A stretch of DNA of 64,000 nt from CAYNBT01 sp964396025 (GTDB taxonomy: Bacteria > Patescibacteriota > WWE3 > UBA101185 > UBA10185), in NCBI GenBank assembly GCA_964396025.1, contig CAYNBT010000001.1, positions 183,180 to 247,179 on the forward strand, given 5' to 3'. This document shows, piece by piece, positions 18,157 through 27,508 of this stretch. Both the position numbers and the translations under genes were made by a program. Each line of letters opens with the position of its first letter. Position 1 is the first letter of the stretch. A model generated the notes under the pieces. It ran no database searches. It saw nothing but the letters and a program-made list of their open reading frames with translations, and was not told where the DNA came from.

Positions 18157-18950
18157 TCAACTAATTAGATCAATGATTTGAGAAGGGAAATCAACCGCAA
18201 AAGTCGGGTTGTTTTGAATAAGTGTTTCTTTGTGATTAAATCCCCAAGTTACAGATATCACATCCACATGAGCTTTTTGCGCNNNNNNNNNNNNNNNNNN
18301 NNNNNNNNNNNNNNNNNNNNNNNNNNNNNNNNNNNNNNNNNNNNNNNNNNNNNNNNNNNNNNNNNNNNNNNNNNNNNNNNNNCTTTGTGATTAAATCCCC
18401 AAGTTACAGATATCACATCCACATGAGCTTTTTGCGCGGCATGAATGTCTCTTACTTCATCACCTATGTATATAGTTTCAGCTATATTTAGTTTGTTTTC
18501 TTTTATCAGGCGCTTTATAGCACGATGCTTAAAAAAGATGGAATCGTCTGATATGACATCTTTAAAAATCTCCAGATTCTTTAGTTTTAAGAAATCAATA
18601 ATGTTTTCGCGCGAATTTGAGGAAACTATCCACATATTTAGATTTTTCTCCTTAAGCTTATGCAAAACCTGCTCAATACCCTCAAAAAAGCGCAACCTGT
18701 CGAGATGATTATGTAATTCTGCGCGTAGCGAATGAACAAAAAACGGTATCTTTGTAAGAGGGATATGTAGCTCCTTAACAATCTCCTTTAAGGACAAACC
18801 CTTTAAATGTTCCAATTGGCTGCGAGAAAAGTTTAGTGAAAGATTCATCTTGTTATCATCAAGTACATCCAACATCAAAGCATACGAATCTACCAAGGTT
18901 CCATCGAAGTCGAAGATTATGTTTTTGTAGGGTTTTTTTAGGTCATTCAT
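18157..18950 (-). CDS. HAD-superfamily phosphatase (interrupted by assembly gap)
   Basis: Begins NIIFDFDGTLVDSY, the HAD motif I with the nucleophilic aspartate; motif II (IVSSNS), motif III lysine region and motif IV (YIGDEVRDIHAA) follow, so it is a phosphoglycolate-phosphatase-like enzyme. The 100-N gap falls in its C-terminus. If the gap and one of the two flanking 55-bp copies are removed, the frame continues to a stop at 18157 and gives 212 aa ending FAVDFPSQIIDLIS, a normal HAD tail. Its ATG overlaps the secA stop by 4 nt. Substrate unknown. Confidence 0.85.
18228..18437. other. 100-N gap with duplicated 55-bp flanks (assembly artefact)
   Basis: Bases 18228-18282 and 18383-18437 are identical over 55 bp, with exactly 100 N between. 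This is the signature of two contigs that overlap by a k-mer but were scaffolded instead of merged. Collapsing them keeps the HAD frame open, which supports the reading. Confidence 0.93.
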
Positions 18951-21478
18951 TGCTGTTTACCATGGCATTTCTTGTACTTTTTCCCGCTACCACAAGGACA
19001 CAAATCATTTCTTCCTGCTTCAGCTTTTGCGGTAACAGGTTGAACATTAAACGTGGAGCGCTTCTTGGTATCAATTGTGGCAGCAGAATCAAGCTCAGCA
19101 TGCCTATATACTAAGTCTTTTTCGCTAGAACTAGGTTTAGTAGGTTTTGGCGCTACAGGACCCTCAATGGAGACATTACTCAGGCGCTCGAATATAGCTT
19201 TATAGATTTTTGAAACCAAGCCTTCAAACGTGCTACGAGCTTCTCTTTTATACTCCACCATAGGATCTCTTTGGGCATATCCACGCAAACCAATACCTTC
19301 GCGTAAATGGTCCATATCCACCAAATGCTCCATCCAAAACATATTGATCACAGGCAAAGACAACTGAGAAATCAATGACAACATGTTGTTACGCCCAATC
19401 TTAGCCTCTAAATTTTTCCAATGTTCATCATAAGAAAATTCTGTGTACTCACTCATTTTTGCCGTAAACCATTCTACAAATTCATCTGGTTTTGCAGCAG
19501 CAAAAAGAAGTTTTCGTCGTAATTTGTAGATTACGTCCCTGTGCACATTTATGACATCGTCCATCTCAACCACTTGTTTTCTACGATCAAAGTTAAAACC
19601 CTCGACCTTCTTTTGGGCGTTTTCTATGGCACGACTTACTAAACCTGCTTCAAGCGGAATAGATTCATCCATACCAAATCTATCCATAAGCCTTTCTACT
19701 TGAGCTCCACCAAAGATGCGCATTAAATCATCTTGTAGGGACACGTAGAATCGCGAGGAACCTGGGTCTCCTTGTCTGCCTGAACGGCCTCTAAGCTGAT
19801 TATCGATTCTTCTTGATTCGTGACGCTCTGTTCCTATCACATGCAATCCACCCAAAGCGCGCACCGCATCTTGCATCTCTTTTGTAGCGTTCTCACCACC
19901 TAGGATAATGTCTACGCCACGCCCCGCCATATTCGTGGAAACAGTAACAGCGCCTTTTGCACCTGCATTAGCAATGATTTTTGCTTCTTTTTCGTGATTT
20001 TTGGCGTTAAGAATTTCGTGGGAGATTCCACGGCGCTTCAAGAGTTCGTGAAGCAATTGGCTTTTTTCCACCGTGGTAGTACCAATCAGAACCGGCTGGC
20101 CGGATTTGTGGCGCTCTACAATCTCGTCTGCAACTGCTCTAAATTTACCTGATTCTGTTTTGTACACAACATCATTAAAATCTTTTCGAGCAACCGGGTT
20201 ATGTGTAGGCAAAGCGACTACATCAAGTTTATAAATCTTGTAAAATTCTTCTGCCTCAGTGACCGCAGTACCGGTCATTCCTGAAAGTTTTTTGTATAAT
20301 CTAAAGTAATTCTGATAAGAGACCTCTGCGATAGATCTAGTCTCTTCTCTGATAGATACCCCTTCTTTTGCCTCAATGGCTTGATGTAATCCATGGGAGA
20401 ATGTGTTGTTTAGAAGTAATCTTCCTGTGAATTGATCAACAATAACCACACGTCCGTCTTTTATAACGTAATCCTTGTCTTTGTTGTAAAGTGCTCGAGC
20501 TGTAAGAGCCTGCTCTATAAGATGCACCATCTCAAAGTCTTCCTCATAAAGATTTACAGCTCCCAACATTTTTTCGACTTTACGAACACCTAAATCAGTC
20601 AGTGTGGTATTTCGGAATTTTTCCTCAACCTCAAAGTCTGTACCTTTAATCAAGGCTGCAACAATCGTAGCTGCTTGATGGTAACGCTCTGTGGGAATAG
20701 ATGCTGTTGTGGAAATGATCAAAGGCGTTCTTGCCATATCAATCAAAATGGAATCTACTTCATCTACAATGGCAAAATTGTGCAACCCAAACTCGCCATT
20801 TGAATTCACTTGAACCAAGTTTTCTTGGTCGTAAGCCATATTGTCGCGCAGGTAATCAAAACCAAATTCATGATTTGTACCATAAGTGATATCACTGGAA
20901 TATGCTTGTCTTCTTGGAACTTCTTTTAGGTGTGTTGCAAAAGCATCGTTGAATTCGTCATTTTGTGTTTCTGGATCATAGACAAAGGATCTCTCCTGCA
21001 TAATCACGCCTACAGAAACACCTAAGTAATGGTAAATTTCGCCCATCCAGCCGGCGCCGTGTCGAGAGAGATAATCGTTAGGCGTTACCAAATGTACACC
21101 TCGGCCTGTTAGGGAATTGAGATACAGAGGTAGGGTTGCGGTCAAGGTTTTTCCTTCGCCAGTTTTTTGTTCAGAGATTTTGCCCTCATGCAAAACTATT
21201 CCTGCCATAATTTGCACATCAAAGTGTCTTTTTTTCAGGGTTCGCTTAGATGCTTCTCTTACCAAAGCAAATGCTTGAGGTAAGATTTCGTCTAAATATG
21301 AGGGTTGAGCTTCTACAGGGATTTTGCTTAATGCTTGTTTCCACGCAGCAGTTTTGGCAAGAATCTCGTTATGAGAAAGTTTCTCAAACTCTTTCTCGTA
21401 GGAGTTTACTTTTACAACTAGCGGATTGAGCCGTCGTACTTGTTTTTCGTTTGAATCGAAAAGTCGGGAGAATAACAT
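18947..21478 (-). CDS. secA: Preprotein translocase ATPase SecA
   Basis: 843 aa. Motor of the Sec pathway; pushes unfolded pre-proteins through SecYEG. Walker A (TGEGKTLTA), the DEAD-type VDEVDSILID, the NBD2 motifs (GTERHESRRIDNQLRGRSGRQGDPG) and the C-terminal zinc SEC-C motif CPCGSGKKYKKCHG are all present. A TATAAT box lies 9 nt before the ATG, suggesting its own promoter and a nearly leaderless transcript, although the gene follows the glycosyltransferase by only 45 nt. Confidence 0.98.
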   Translation of the reverse strand: MLFSRLFDSNEKQVRRLNPLVVKVNSYEKEFEKLSHNEILAKTAAWKQALSKIPVEAQPSYLDEILPQAFALVREASKRTLKKRHFDVQIMAGIVLHEGKISEQKTGEGKTLTATLPLYLNSLTGRGVHLVTPNDYLSRHGAGWMGEIYHYLGVSVGVIMQERSFVYDPETQNDEFNDAFATHLKEVPRRQAYSSDITYGTNHEFGFDYLRDNMAYDQENLVQVNSNGEFGLHNFAIVDEVDSILIDMARTPLIISTTASIPTERYHQAATIVAALIKGTDFEVEEKFRNTTLTDLGVRKVEKMLGAVNLYEEDFEMVHLIEQALTARALYNKDKDYVIKDGRVVIVDQFTGRLLLNNTFSHGLHQAIEAKEGVSIREETRSIAEVSYQNYFRLYKKLSGMTGTAVTEAEEFYKIYKLDVVALPTHNPVARKDFNDVVYKTESGKFRAVADEIVERHKSGQPVLIGTTTVEKSQLLHELLKRRGISHEILNAKNHEKEAKIIANAGAKGAVTVSTNMAGRGVDIILGGENATKEMQDAVRALGGLHVIGTERHESRRIDNQLRGRSGRQGDPGSSRFYVSLQDDLMRIFGGAQVERLMDRFGMDESIPLEAGLVSRAIENAQKKVEGFNFDRRKQVVEMDDVINVHRDVIYKLRRKLLFAAAKPDEFVEWFTAKMSEYTEFSYDEHWKNLEAKIGRNNMLSLISQLSLPVINMFWMEHLVDMDHLREGIGLRGYAQRDPMVEYKREARSTFEGLVSKIYKAIFERLSNVSIEGPVAPKPTKPSSSEKDLVYRHAELDSAATIDTKKRSTFNVQPVTAKAEAGRNDLCPCGSGKKYKKCHGKQQ

Positions 21479-21523
21479 AGCTTGGTGATTATATACGATG
21501 CCGGAGGCACTTCCAATGAAGAA

Positions 21524-24337
21524 CTACATACTTGAACCAAGCACATTGGATGCATTTGTGTCGGTTTTGTCATTTATCACTTTATCTACACCCTCTGCAT
21601 AATTCAAATTCATTATGTTGTTTGTAGCATCGCCCATAAAGAAAAACGCATTTTTTGCTTTAAATATAAGATTGTTTTCAAATAAATTTTTGCTTGACTT
21701 AACATAAAAGGCCGTAAGGTTATCGGTCAAAATGTTGCCAATGGCCTTGTTTTCGACTGCACCATCATAGAAGTAAAAACCATATTGGGTACTACCTCTG
21801 AGCTCGTTTGAAACAAATGAATTGTTCTTGGAGCCATAGTTCACGCGGATTCCTCTCTTGTTGTTTTTTACTAGATTATTGGCAATTTCATTGTTGTTTG
21901 ACCCCCAGATAGCAATTCCATCAAGATTACCCTCTACAATATTGTTGTATACAAAATTATTGTTAGAGTCGGCATGCAGCATTATTCCATGCAATTTGTT
22001 GTTCTTAGAAATGTTGTTTACAAGAATATTTCCGTAGCAACGTTTGGAAAAGATAAATCCATGATTACCATTGTTATATGCCTCATTGCTATCTACTAGA
22101 AAATTGTTGGAATCATCGTGCGGATCAAAACCGTATTGAATGTTCTCGTAGAATTTGTTGTTCTTAAACACCATTCCTGTAGCACCGTATGTGTATACAC
22201 CAAAGTAGTTGTTGTGGAATTTTGAGTTAAGCACCTCGCCCGTCATAATGTTGGAGCCAAAAGAATCAGATGGAATTCTCCATGAAACTCCGTATGTGCC
22301 TCCTACTGTAAAATCCTTGTGCTTATATCCCAAATATGAAAAATCGGAGTTGTAAATATCAAGGCGACCATTACCCTTGGACAATATGTAACTTCTACCA
22401 TCTTTAAAATCTCTATCAAAATCATTGGCTATAGTATCCCACGATGTTACACGCACACCATCAAAAGTTACGCGATTATTGTTAAATATCATGGTGACAA
22501 AGTTGTCTTTGTTACTCTGCAGTTTGAGCCAGTTAACGTTTTCTCCAGCTATGTCTAAGACTACACCGTTTTCTAATACCAAGTTTGAGGTAAGTAACCA
22601 AGTTTTTGGCTCGACCTCTTTAATATGCACAAATCCATCCAATGCGGCCAAATCAGGAAGTGTAATCCTGTTACCACGTCCTCTAACCATAAGTGTATTT
22701 GTTTCCTCAACAAAAAATACCTCCAATGGTGGGAAGTAACGTCTTTCATAGTTAAATGTTCCCACAGGTGGCGTGTAAGGAATCTCTCCGGTCGGAATTG
22801 TAAGAACTAAGCCAGACTCAATCCTATTCCAGTTGGGAAGTATGTTGTAGTTGAGATTCAAAATATCCAGAAGATCAACATTGTAAAATGCAGCAATATC
22901 AGCTAAATACTCGCCTTCCTTTACAACATGCCGTTTAAGAACGGGGTTGTAAATCCTTTTAGAATCCAGTGAGAATTTAGCCTCCATCAACTTTTTTTCA
23001 AATGCTGAAAATTTTTCGGAGGGGTTGTTGGCTATAACTGTACCTTTGAGAGAATAGGTGGAGAAAGAGAAAAACCAAATCCCAAGAACTATTGCGAACG
23101 TGCCCAAATAGGCAAGGCCGTTTTGAATAAAGCTCAAAGAACGCAACCTACTTTTATCCCAACGCGTAATCCAACCTTGAGAGTTCAGAGTCACAAGAGA
23201 GTAAAGTTTTAGGATAGCAAGATAGTAAGAAACAAAAATGTAAACGGGTAACCACACAATATCTTTTGGATAACGCTTTAGATGCGGATACAATTTGATA
23301 ACACGACTTACAATCCACCATACAAACAAGGCAACGGTGACTAAATAATGCCCAAAAATTAAGGAGTTTATAAAATACATCAGACCCAACAACAAAGTGA
23401 ATGGTTGAATAAACCTATCCAAAATGAAGAACGCCAAAGCTGGGTGCCTAAAAACCCAACGCTCGTATACAGCTCTAAGGTCAGCCCGCCATGTATTTCT
23501 TCCCCATCGAATTCGCTGCTTAAAAAATGTTCTAAGACTTGTGGTACCTTCGGTTAAAACTACGGCATTGCCTTGATATGCAGTTTTCCAACCGGCAGCC
23601 TGCACCAAATATGTAAGGCGCTTGTCATCACCACTTATAACTTTCTTGCCCAAAAAATACTCCGTAACTAGATCATCTAACATTGGGAGTACAACTTCTC
23701 TTCGATAAAAAGCAGTCCTTCCAGATAAACAAGTTAGCGCATGTCCTGCAGCTCCTAAAAACGGCAATTCATCAGAGTAACGTTGATCAAGCTGAATATC
23801 AAAAATCACTTGTGCGGCAGAATCTTCTGAAAGAACATTTTGCCTTGTTGCAACTCCGCCGATTTCTTTGTCAGAAAAAGGCGCTATGGAGTTTTTGAGG
23901 GTTCCAGGAGTCCAAATAGTGTCACAATCAACAAGCGCCACAATCTCCGAAGTTGCTTGCAATATACCATCTGCGAGTGCAGGCCTTTTCCCAGGCTTTT
24001 GGGTAACAATCATTTTGGCAAATTTGTGTTTTTTACTAAACTTTGTATATTCTTCAATGTTTCTCAAATCAGAATGATCTATTACAGCAATTATCTCTGA
24101 GGGCTTTTCCTTTACCCAAGAATCTAAAGCCTTTTTAAAAACTTCAGGATCTTCATTGTAAACAGGGGTGACAATCGAAACTTTAGCCTTATGATTATTT
24201 ACTACAGGAGAATAGAATGTAGCAACACTACGCTTAAAAAGCCATATGCACCAACGCCACAGACCTATATACCCAATAGGCTGATAAACAGATAGTGTGG
24301 AAAGCGTTTGCTGTATTAATGGGGATAAATCTGTCAT
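21524..24337 (-). CDS. Fused GT2 polysaccharide synthase - LysM - mannuronan C5-epimerase-like beta-helix
   Basis: 937 aa in three parts. Residues about 50-430: membrane GT2 synthase of the HasA/Alg8/cellulose-synthase type with VTPVYNE, the DCD metal site (137-139), GDDK (236-239), QRIRW (274-278) and membrane segments on both sides. Residues about 466-516: LysM-like repeat (HVVKEGEYLADIAAFYNVD, then SGLVLTIP). Residues about 600-930: right-handed beta-helix with repeated asparagine-rich NN turns and YGFDPHDD at 735-742, the catalytic motif of AlgG/AlgE mannuronan C5-epimerases. Since synthase and epimerase are separate proteins in Pseudomonas, this would be synthesis and editing in one chain. 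Its ATG overlaps the dehydrogenase stop (ATGA). Product inferred as an alginate-like polyuronate; other uronate polymers are possible. Confidence 0.82.
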   Translation of the reverse strand: MTDLSPLIQQTLSTLSVYQPIGYIGLWRWCIWLFKRSVATFYSPVVNNHKAKVSIVTPVYNEDPEVFKKALDSWVKEKPSEIIAVIDHSDLRNIEEYTKFSKKHKFAKMIVTQKPGKRPALADGILQATSEIVALVDCDTIWTPGTLKNSIAPFSDKEIGGVATRQNVLSEDSAAQVIFDIQLDQRYSDELPFLGAAGHALTCLSGRTAFYRREVVLPMLDDLVTEYFLGKKVISGDDKRLTYLVQAAGWKTAYQGNAVVLTEGTTSLRTFFKQRIRWGRNTWRADLRAVYERWVFRHPALAFFILDRFIQPFTLLLGLMYFINSLIFGHYLVTVALFVWWIVSRVIKLYPHLKRYPKDIVWLPVYIFVSYYLAILKLYSLVTLNSQGWITRWDKSRLRSLSFIQNGLAYLGTFAIVLGIWFFSFSTYSLKGTVIANNPSEKFSAFEKKLMEAKFSLDSKRIYNPVLKRHVVKEGEYLADIAAFYNVDLLDILNLNYNILPNWNRIESGLVLTIPTGEIPYTPPVGTFNYERRYFPPLEVFFVEETNTLMVRGRGNRITLPDLAALDGFVHIKEVEPKTWLLTSNLVLENGVVLDIAGENVNWLKLQSNKDNFVTMIFNNNRVTFDGVRVTSWDTIANDFDRDFKDGRSYILSKGNGRLDIYNSDFSYLGYKHKDFTVGGTYGVSWRIPSDSFGSNIMTGEVLNSKFHNNYFGVYTYGATGMVFKNNKFYENIQYGFDPHDDSNNFLVDSNEAYNNGNHGFIFSKRCYGNILVNNISKNNKLHGIMLHADSNNNFVYNNIVEGNLDGIAIWGSNNNEIANNLVKNNKRGIRVNYGSKNNSFVSNELRGSTQYGFYFYDGAVENKAIGNILTDNLTAFYVKSSKNLFENNLIFKAKNAFFFMGDATNNIMNLNYAEGVDKVINDKTDTNASNVLGSSM

Positions 24338-25218
24338 TTTTTGTGTTTTGTCTTGAATTTTTCGTTTGCTTTTATGGTTGCCTCAAGTACATCCACATCG
24401 TACCCCTTCTCTGTGGCCCAAGCATACATAGCTTGTGTATCCTTTGGTAGACAACTTCCACTAAAGGGTCCTCTATCTCTTATCCCATATTTAGTATTCC
24501 ACATACCTTCGCAGCTTTTTGCTACCAGATTAAAGATGTTATTTGCATCTACGTTTATGTTTTGACATATGTGCCTAAATTCGTTGAAAAAGGCTATTTT
24601 TGTTGCGTTAAAAAGATTATGTATATATTTTTGTATTTCAGCTTCTTCCAAAGCAACTCGTTCTATAGGGCATTCAAATTTTTTGTAAACCTCTTCAAGC
24701 AGGTCGCCTGATTTTTGATCAAATTGACCAATGACTACTAACCAAGGATTTGAAAAATCTGTAACTGCCGTTTCTTCCCGAAGATATTCAGGATTCATAC
24801 AGGCTCCAAAATCAACACCACACTTTTTTCCAGAGTGTTTTTCGACCAGAGGTATAACTAAATCGCGGGTTGTTCCAGGCAAAATTGTGCTTCTCGTAAC
24901 GAGAATGTGATACTTTTTTACTTTAGCTAGACGCTTTCCTAAATCTATACTAGCTTGCTCCAAGTAATCAAATTTAATTTTTCCATTAACTGTGGGAGTG
25001 GGAACTGTAAAAATACTTATATCGGAGTCGTAATTTCTTTCTGCAATTTCATCTGCAGTAAAAGCACTATAACCCTCTTTCTTGAGCTGATCAACCTTAC
25101 CAGTATCAACATCAACAAATTCCACATCAAAACCTTTTGCGGAGAATCCTTTACCTGTTGCCTGACCAACAACACCAGAACCAATTACTGTAATCTTTTT
25201 GCTTAATGAATTACTCAT
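24334..25218 (-). CDS. Short UDP-glucose/GDP-mannose 6-dehydrogenase
   Basis: 294 aa from the ATG at 25218 (GAGG 6 nt upstream). Family members oxidise a nucleotide hexose to the uronate using NAD. Visible: Rossmann GSGVVGQATG, STILPGTT, NPEYLREETAVTDF, the lysine/asparagine helix KYIHNLFNATKIAFFNE and the catalytic cysteine in GSCLPKD. The chain stops about 30 residues after the cysteine, so the usual C-terminal nucleotide-binding domain (about 100 residues) is absent. The stop is embedded in the start of the synthase-epimerase gene, so the length is not an obvious frameshift. Likely supplies uronate donor (GDP-ManA or UDP-GlcA) to the next gene. Confidence 0.85.
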   Translation of the reverse strand: MSNSLSKKITVIGSGVVGQATGKGFSAKGFDVEFVDVDTGKVDQLKKEGYSAFTADEIAERNYDSDISIFTVPTPTVNGKIKFDYLEQASIDLGKRLAKVKKYHILVTRSTILPGTTRDLVIPLVEKHSGKKCGVDFGACMNPEYLREETAVTDFSNPWLVVIGQFDQKSGDLLEEVYKKFECPIERVALEEAEIQKYIHNLFNATKIAFFNEFRHICQNINVDANNIFNLVAKSCEGMWNTKYGIRDRGPFSGSCLPKDTQAMYAWATEKGYDVDVLEATIKANEKFKTKHKK

Positions 25219-25297
25219 ACATATCCTCAATTAAAAATATTTATTGATGTAAAGAATAGGAAAGACCTATGGGCAAATGGATTATATTCAGAATATA

Positions 25298-26674
25298 TTA
25301 ATGAGTCAATATATGTAGTACAACTTCGTACTGCTTATCTGCAGCTGGAGCTAACGAAACTATGTAAAAATCATCGGTAAAGGAATTAGCAGGCAAGCTT
25401 GGGTAGATTAAACTCGCGTTTTCCAACTTGAAACCCGTCTCAAAAGAATTTTTGGAATTGTCTAGAATTGCTATGTAAGAAGTGCCATCCTCCGGATCAT
25501 CTTTGGGTAAGTCTCCCGACTCAGGTGATTCCATCCAAGTTACCGCAATATCACCGCTAACGTTAGATCCAATACTGGGAAAGAACTGATTACTTGAAGA
25601 ATTCACAACGACAGAGGGCTTAGACCAAGAATTTTTATCAAAAACAGAATACCTTATAACTGCCTTGCCGCTTGTACTAGCCCGCCACGCAACATAAATT
25701 TTCTGATTTGCGTATACCACAGAAGCGTGACGAGAATCCTCCTTCGGCACCGAGATTGCTTGCCATTTAGTCCAGTTTTCTCCGCGATCTTGAGAGACAG
25801 AATGAACAATTTGTTGAGTGTCGGCTCCCACACTTGAATATGCAAACAAATGCAATGAACCTAAGTCGTCCCTAACCATAGTAGGTCTTGATTGAGTGTT
25901 GTTTGGAGTAAGTTGAACATTTTTCCATTTACTCCAAGTAGAACCTCCATCAAGAGATATAACCATTTTGGTCTGTTGCTCTTCATTTGCCTTATCCTTA
26001 CCCTCCCATACAACGTAGAGTTCATCATCGCCTACACTTAAAATGTAAGGATGCTCTTGCCAGTAATCTTCGTCGTCATAACCTTCCACTTTAGAAATAT
26101 TTTTTGCGGTAGACCAAGTCTTACCAAAGTCCTTTGATGCAGCATAATATACTTGTCGCCCTTCATCTTGAGAATCATCGTTATCGGAAAGTCCATACCA
26201 CACAACATGGACTGTGTTTGATTTATCCACTGCAACAGAAGGCACACGCTGAACTGAATCCTCACCAAATGTGTAGATAGGTTTGGCACTTCCAGAAACC
26301 AAGAAATCCCCATCCGAATCTTTGCGCACTAAAGGTACAAAAATCTCTTGGTTACCTTCAAATTTGTTCCTATAAGCAACGTGCAAAGCGCCAAGACTAT
26401 TTTGGGTGATTTTGCGTTGTCCTGTATAACCAAGCCCTCTTCTATCATCTGTTTTCCCTATTGTTACTTTTCCTGCAATCTCCCAATCTTTAGGGGTCTC
26501 AACAGGATTTACGATTGGTTTCATAATGGTAAGTTTGCCACCGCTTGTCTCTACAATGGTTTGAGGCATTTCAGGGGAACCAGTTAGATACCTAAGCGAT
26601 AGATAATAAACAGCTAAGCAAAGCAAAAAGGAATAGATTAAGAAAAGGCCAAGTATAATCGCTTTTTTTCTCAC
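25298..26674 (-). CDS. Membrane-anchored BNR/Asp-box repeat protein (sialidase-like propeller)
   Basis: 458 aa from a GTG at 26674 (a TTG lies one codon earlier). One N-terminal membrane anchor (residues about 6-27), then an extracellular domain with Asp-box repeats SKDFGKTWS, SLDGGSTWSKW and SQDRGENWTKW, as in six-bladed sialidase-type propellers. Catalytic arginine-triad residues of true sialidases cannot be assigned, so it may bind or cleave glycans. It lies directly upstream of the dehydrogenase and synthase-epimerase on the same strand and may act on that polymer. A TATAAT box ends 6 nt before the GTG, implying a leaderless transcript. Confidence 0.7.
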   Translation of the reverse strand: MRKKAIILGLFLIYSFLLCLAVYYLSLRYLTGSPEMPQTIVETSGGKLTIMKPIVNPVETPKDWEIAGKVTIGKTDDRRGLGYTGQRKITQNSLGALHVAYRNKFEGNQEIFVPLVRKDSDGDFLVSGSAKPIYTFGEDSVQRVPSVAVDKSNTVHVVWYGLSDNDDSQDEGRQVYYAASKDFGKTWSTAKNISKVEGYDDEDYWQEHPYILSVGDDELYVVWEGKDKANEEQQTKMVISLDGGSTWSKWKNVQLTPNNTQSRPTMVRDDLGSLHLFAYSSVGADTQQIVHSVSQDRGENWTKWQAISVPKEDSRHASVVYANQKIYVAWRASTSGKAVIRYSVFDKNSWSKPSVVVNSSSNQFFPSIGSNVSGDIAVTWMESPESGDLPKDDPEDGTSYIAILDNSKNSFETGFKLENASLIYPSLPANSFTDDFYIVSLAPAADKQYEVVLHILTH

Positions 26675-26707
26675 CAAGATATTATACCTTATGTATAACC
26701 ACTGCGC

Positions 26708-26736
26708 TTGATATATAAGACCCTATAGTGTATATT
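26708..26736 (+). promoter_or_regulatory. Promoter of the 26766 gene
   Basis: TTGATA (26708-26713), 17-nt spacer, TATATT (26731-26736), then GGAGG just before the ATG at 26766. It is divergent from the -10 box of the BNR-protein gene at 26681-26686. Confidence 0.65.
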
Positions 26737-26765
26737 GGGACTTAAATCAATTGTATGGAGGCAAA

Positions 26766-27269
26766 ATGCGGATGCTGAACCAAACTTATCTGAGCTACAT
26801 TGGTGACATCACGCCTAATCGGGCTATGCTGTTTCTTTCGAGTAACATGCTATTGTACGGGTTAATTGCTTGTGACATGTCAGAAGCTTATCTGATTGTT
26901 GGCATGTACGAAATCACAGAAAAAGACCTCGCAGAGTTTTCTGATGAAACAACCCAAATTTCTGCTTTAGAACGCTGGTTTAACAAAGTAAGCACGCAGT
27001 TCTCGGGCGTGCTCGTGAATTTTATAGACGCAGAAACCTTGGATGTTGCACAATATGAGCCCCGTGTACAAGGCTTAGATGGTCAATGGATTATTTATGA
27101 TGATCAGTTGAATCTGTTTTACTGGTTTGACGATTTGGGCAAAACGCCAATCCTACTAGTTGGTCCAAAAGAATTAGTGGTAAAACTACAAAGGCATGTA
27201 TTACCCAAAGCATACCTAGCAGACTCTAATGTACAAAGAGTACTGACGGCGCTTAAGCTCGCAAAGTAA
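26766..27269 (+). CDS. Conserved-looking cytosolic protein, unknown function
   Basis: 167 aa from the ATG at 26766, chosen for the GGAGG ribosome-binding site 4 nt upstream. No family recognised. The chain looks like an alpha/beta domain with no signal peptide or membrane segment; notable segments are YLIVGMYEITEKDLAEF and QWIIYDDQLNLFYWFDDLG. It is a single-gene unit with its own promoter and a strong terminator. Confidence 0.75.
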   Translation: MRMLNQTYLSYIGDITPNRAMLFLSSNMLLYGLIACDMSEAYLIVGMYEITEKDLAEFSDETTQISALERWFNKVSTQFSGVLVNFIDAETLDVAQYEPRVQGLDGQWIIYDDQLNLFYWFDDLGKTPILLVGPKELVVKLQRHVLPKAYLADSNVQRVLTALKLAK

Positions 27270-27285
27270 ATGAGAAACATCGCAA

Positions 27286-27319
27286 AACGCTGATACTAAA
27301 AAGTATCGGCGTTTTTTTA
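27286..27319. terminator. Bidirectional intrinsic terminator
   Basis: Stem AACGCTGATACT / AGTATCGGCGTT (12 bp with one G-T pair, AAAA loop) followed by seven T on the plus strand and preceded by A-rich sequence for the opposite direction. It ends the 26766 transcript and, after gap collapse, also the uppP transcript arriving from the other side. Confidence 0.88.
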
Positions 27320-27508
27320 TTAGGCGCGGTAAAGCAAAAAAGCAAGAATTATTNNNNNNNNNNNNNNNNNNNNNNNNNNNNNNNNNNNNNNNNNNNNNNN
27401 NNNNNNNNNNNNNNNNNNNNNNNNNNNNNNNNNNNNNNNNNNNNNNNNNNNNNAAAAGTATCGGCGTTTTTTTATTAGGCGCGGTAAAGCAAAAAAGCAA
27501 GAATTATT
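27299..27508. other. 100-N gap with duplicated 55-bp flanks (assembly artefact)
   Basis: Bases 27299-27353 and 27454-27508 are identical over 55 bp and enclose exactly 100 N. Same situation as at 18228-18437. The true sequence very likely has one copy and no gap, which puts the uppP stop right beside the terminator. Confidence 0.93.
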
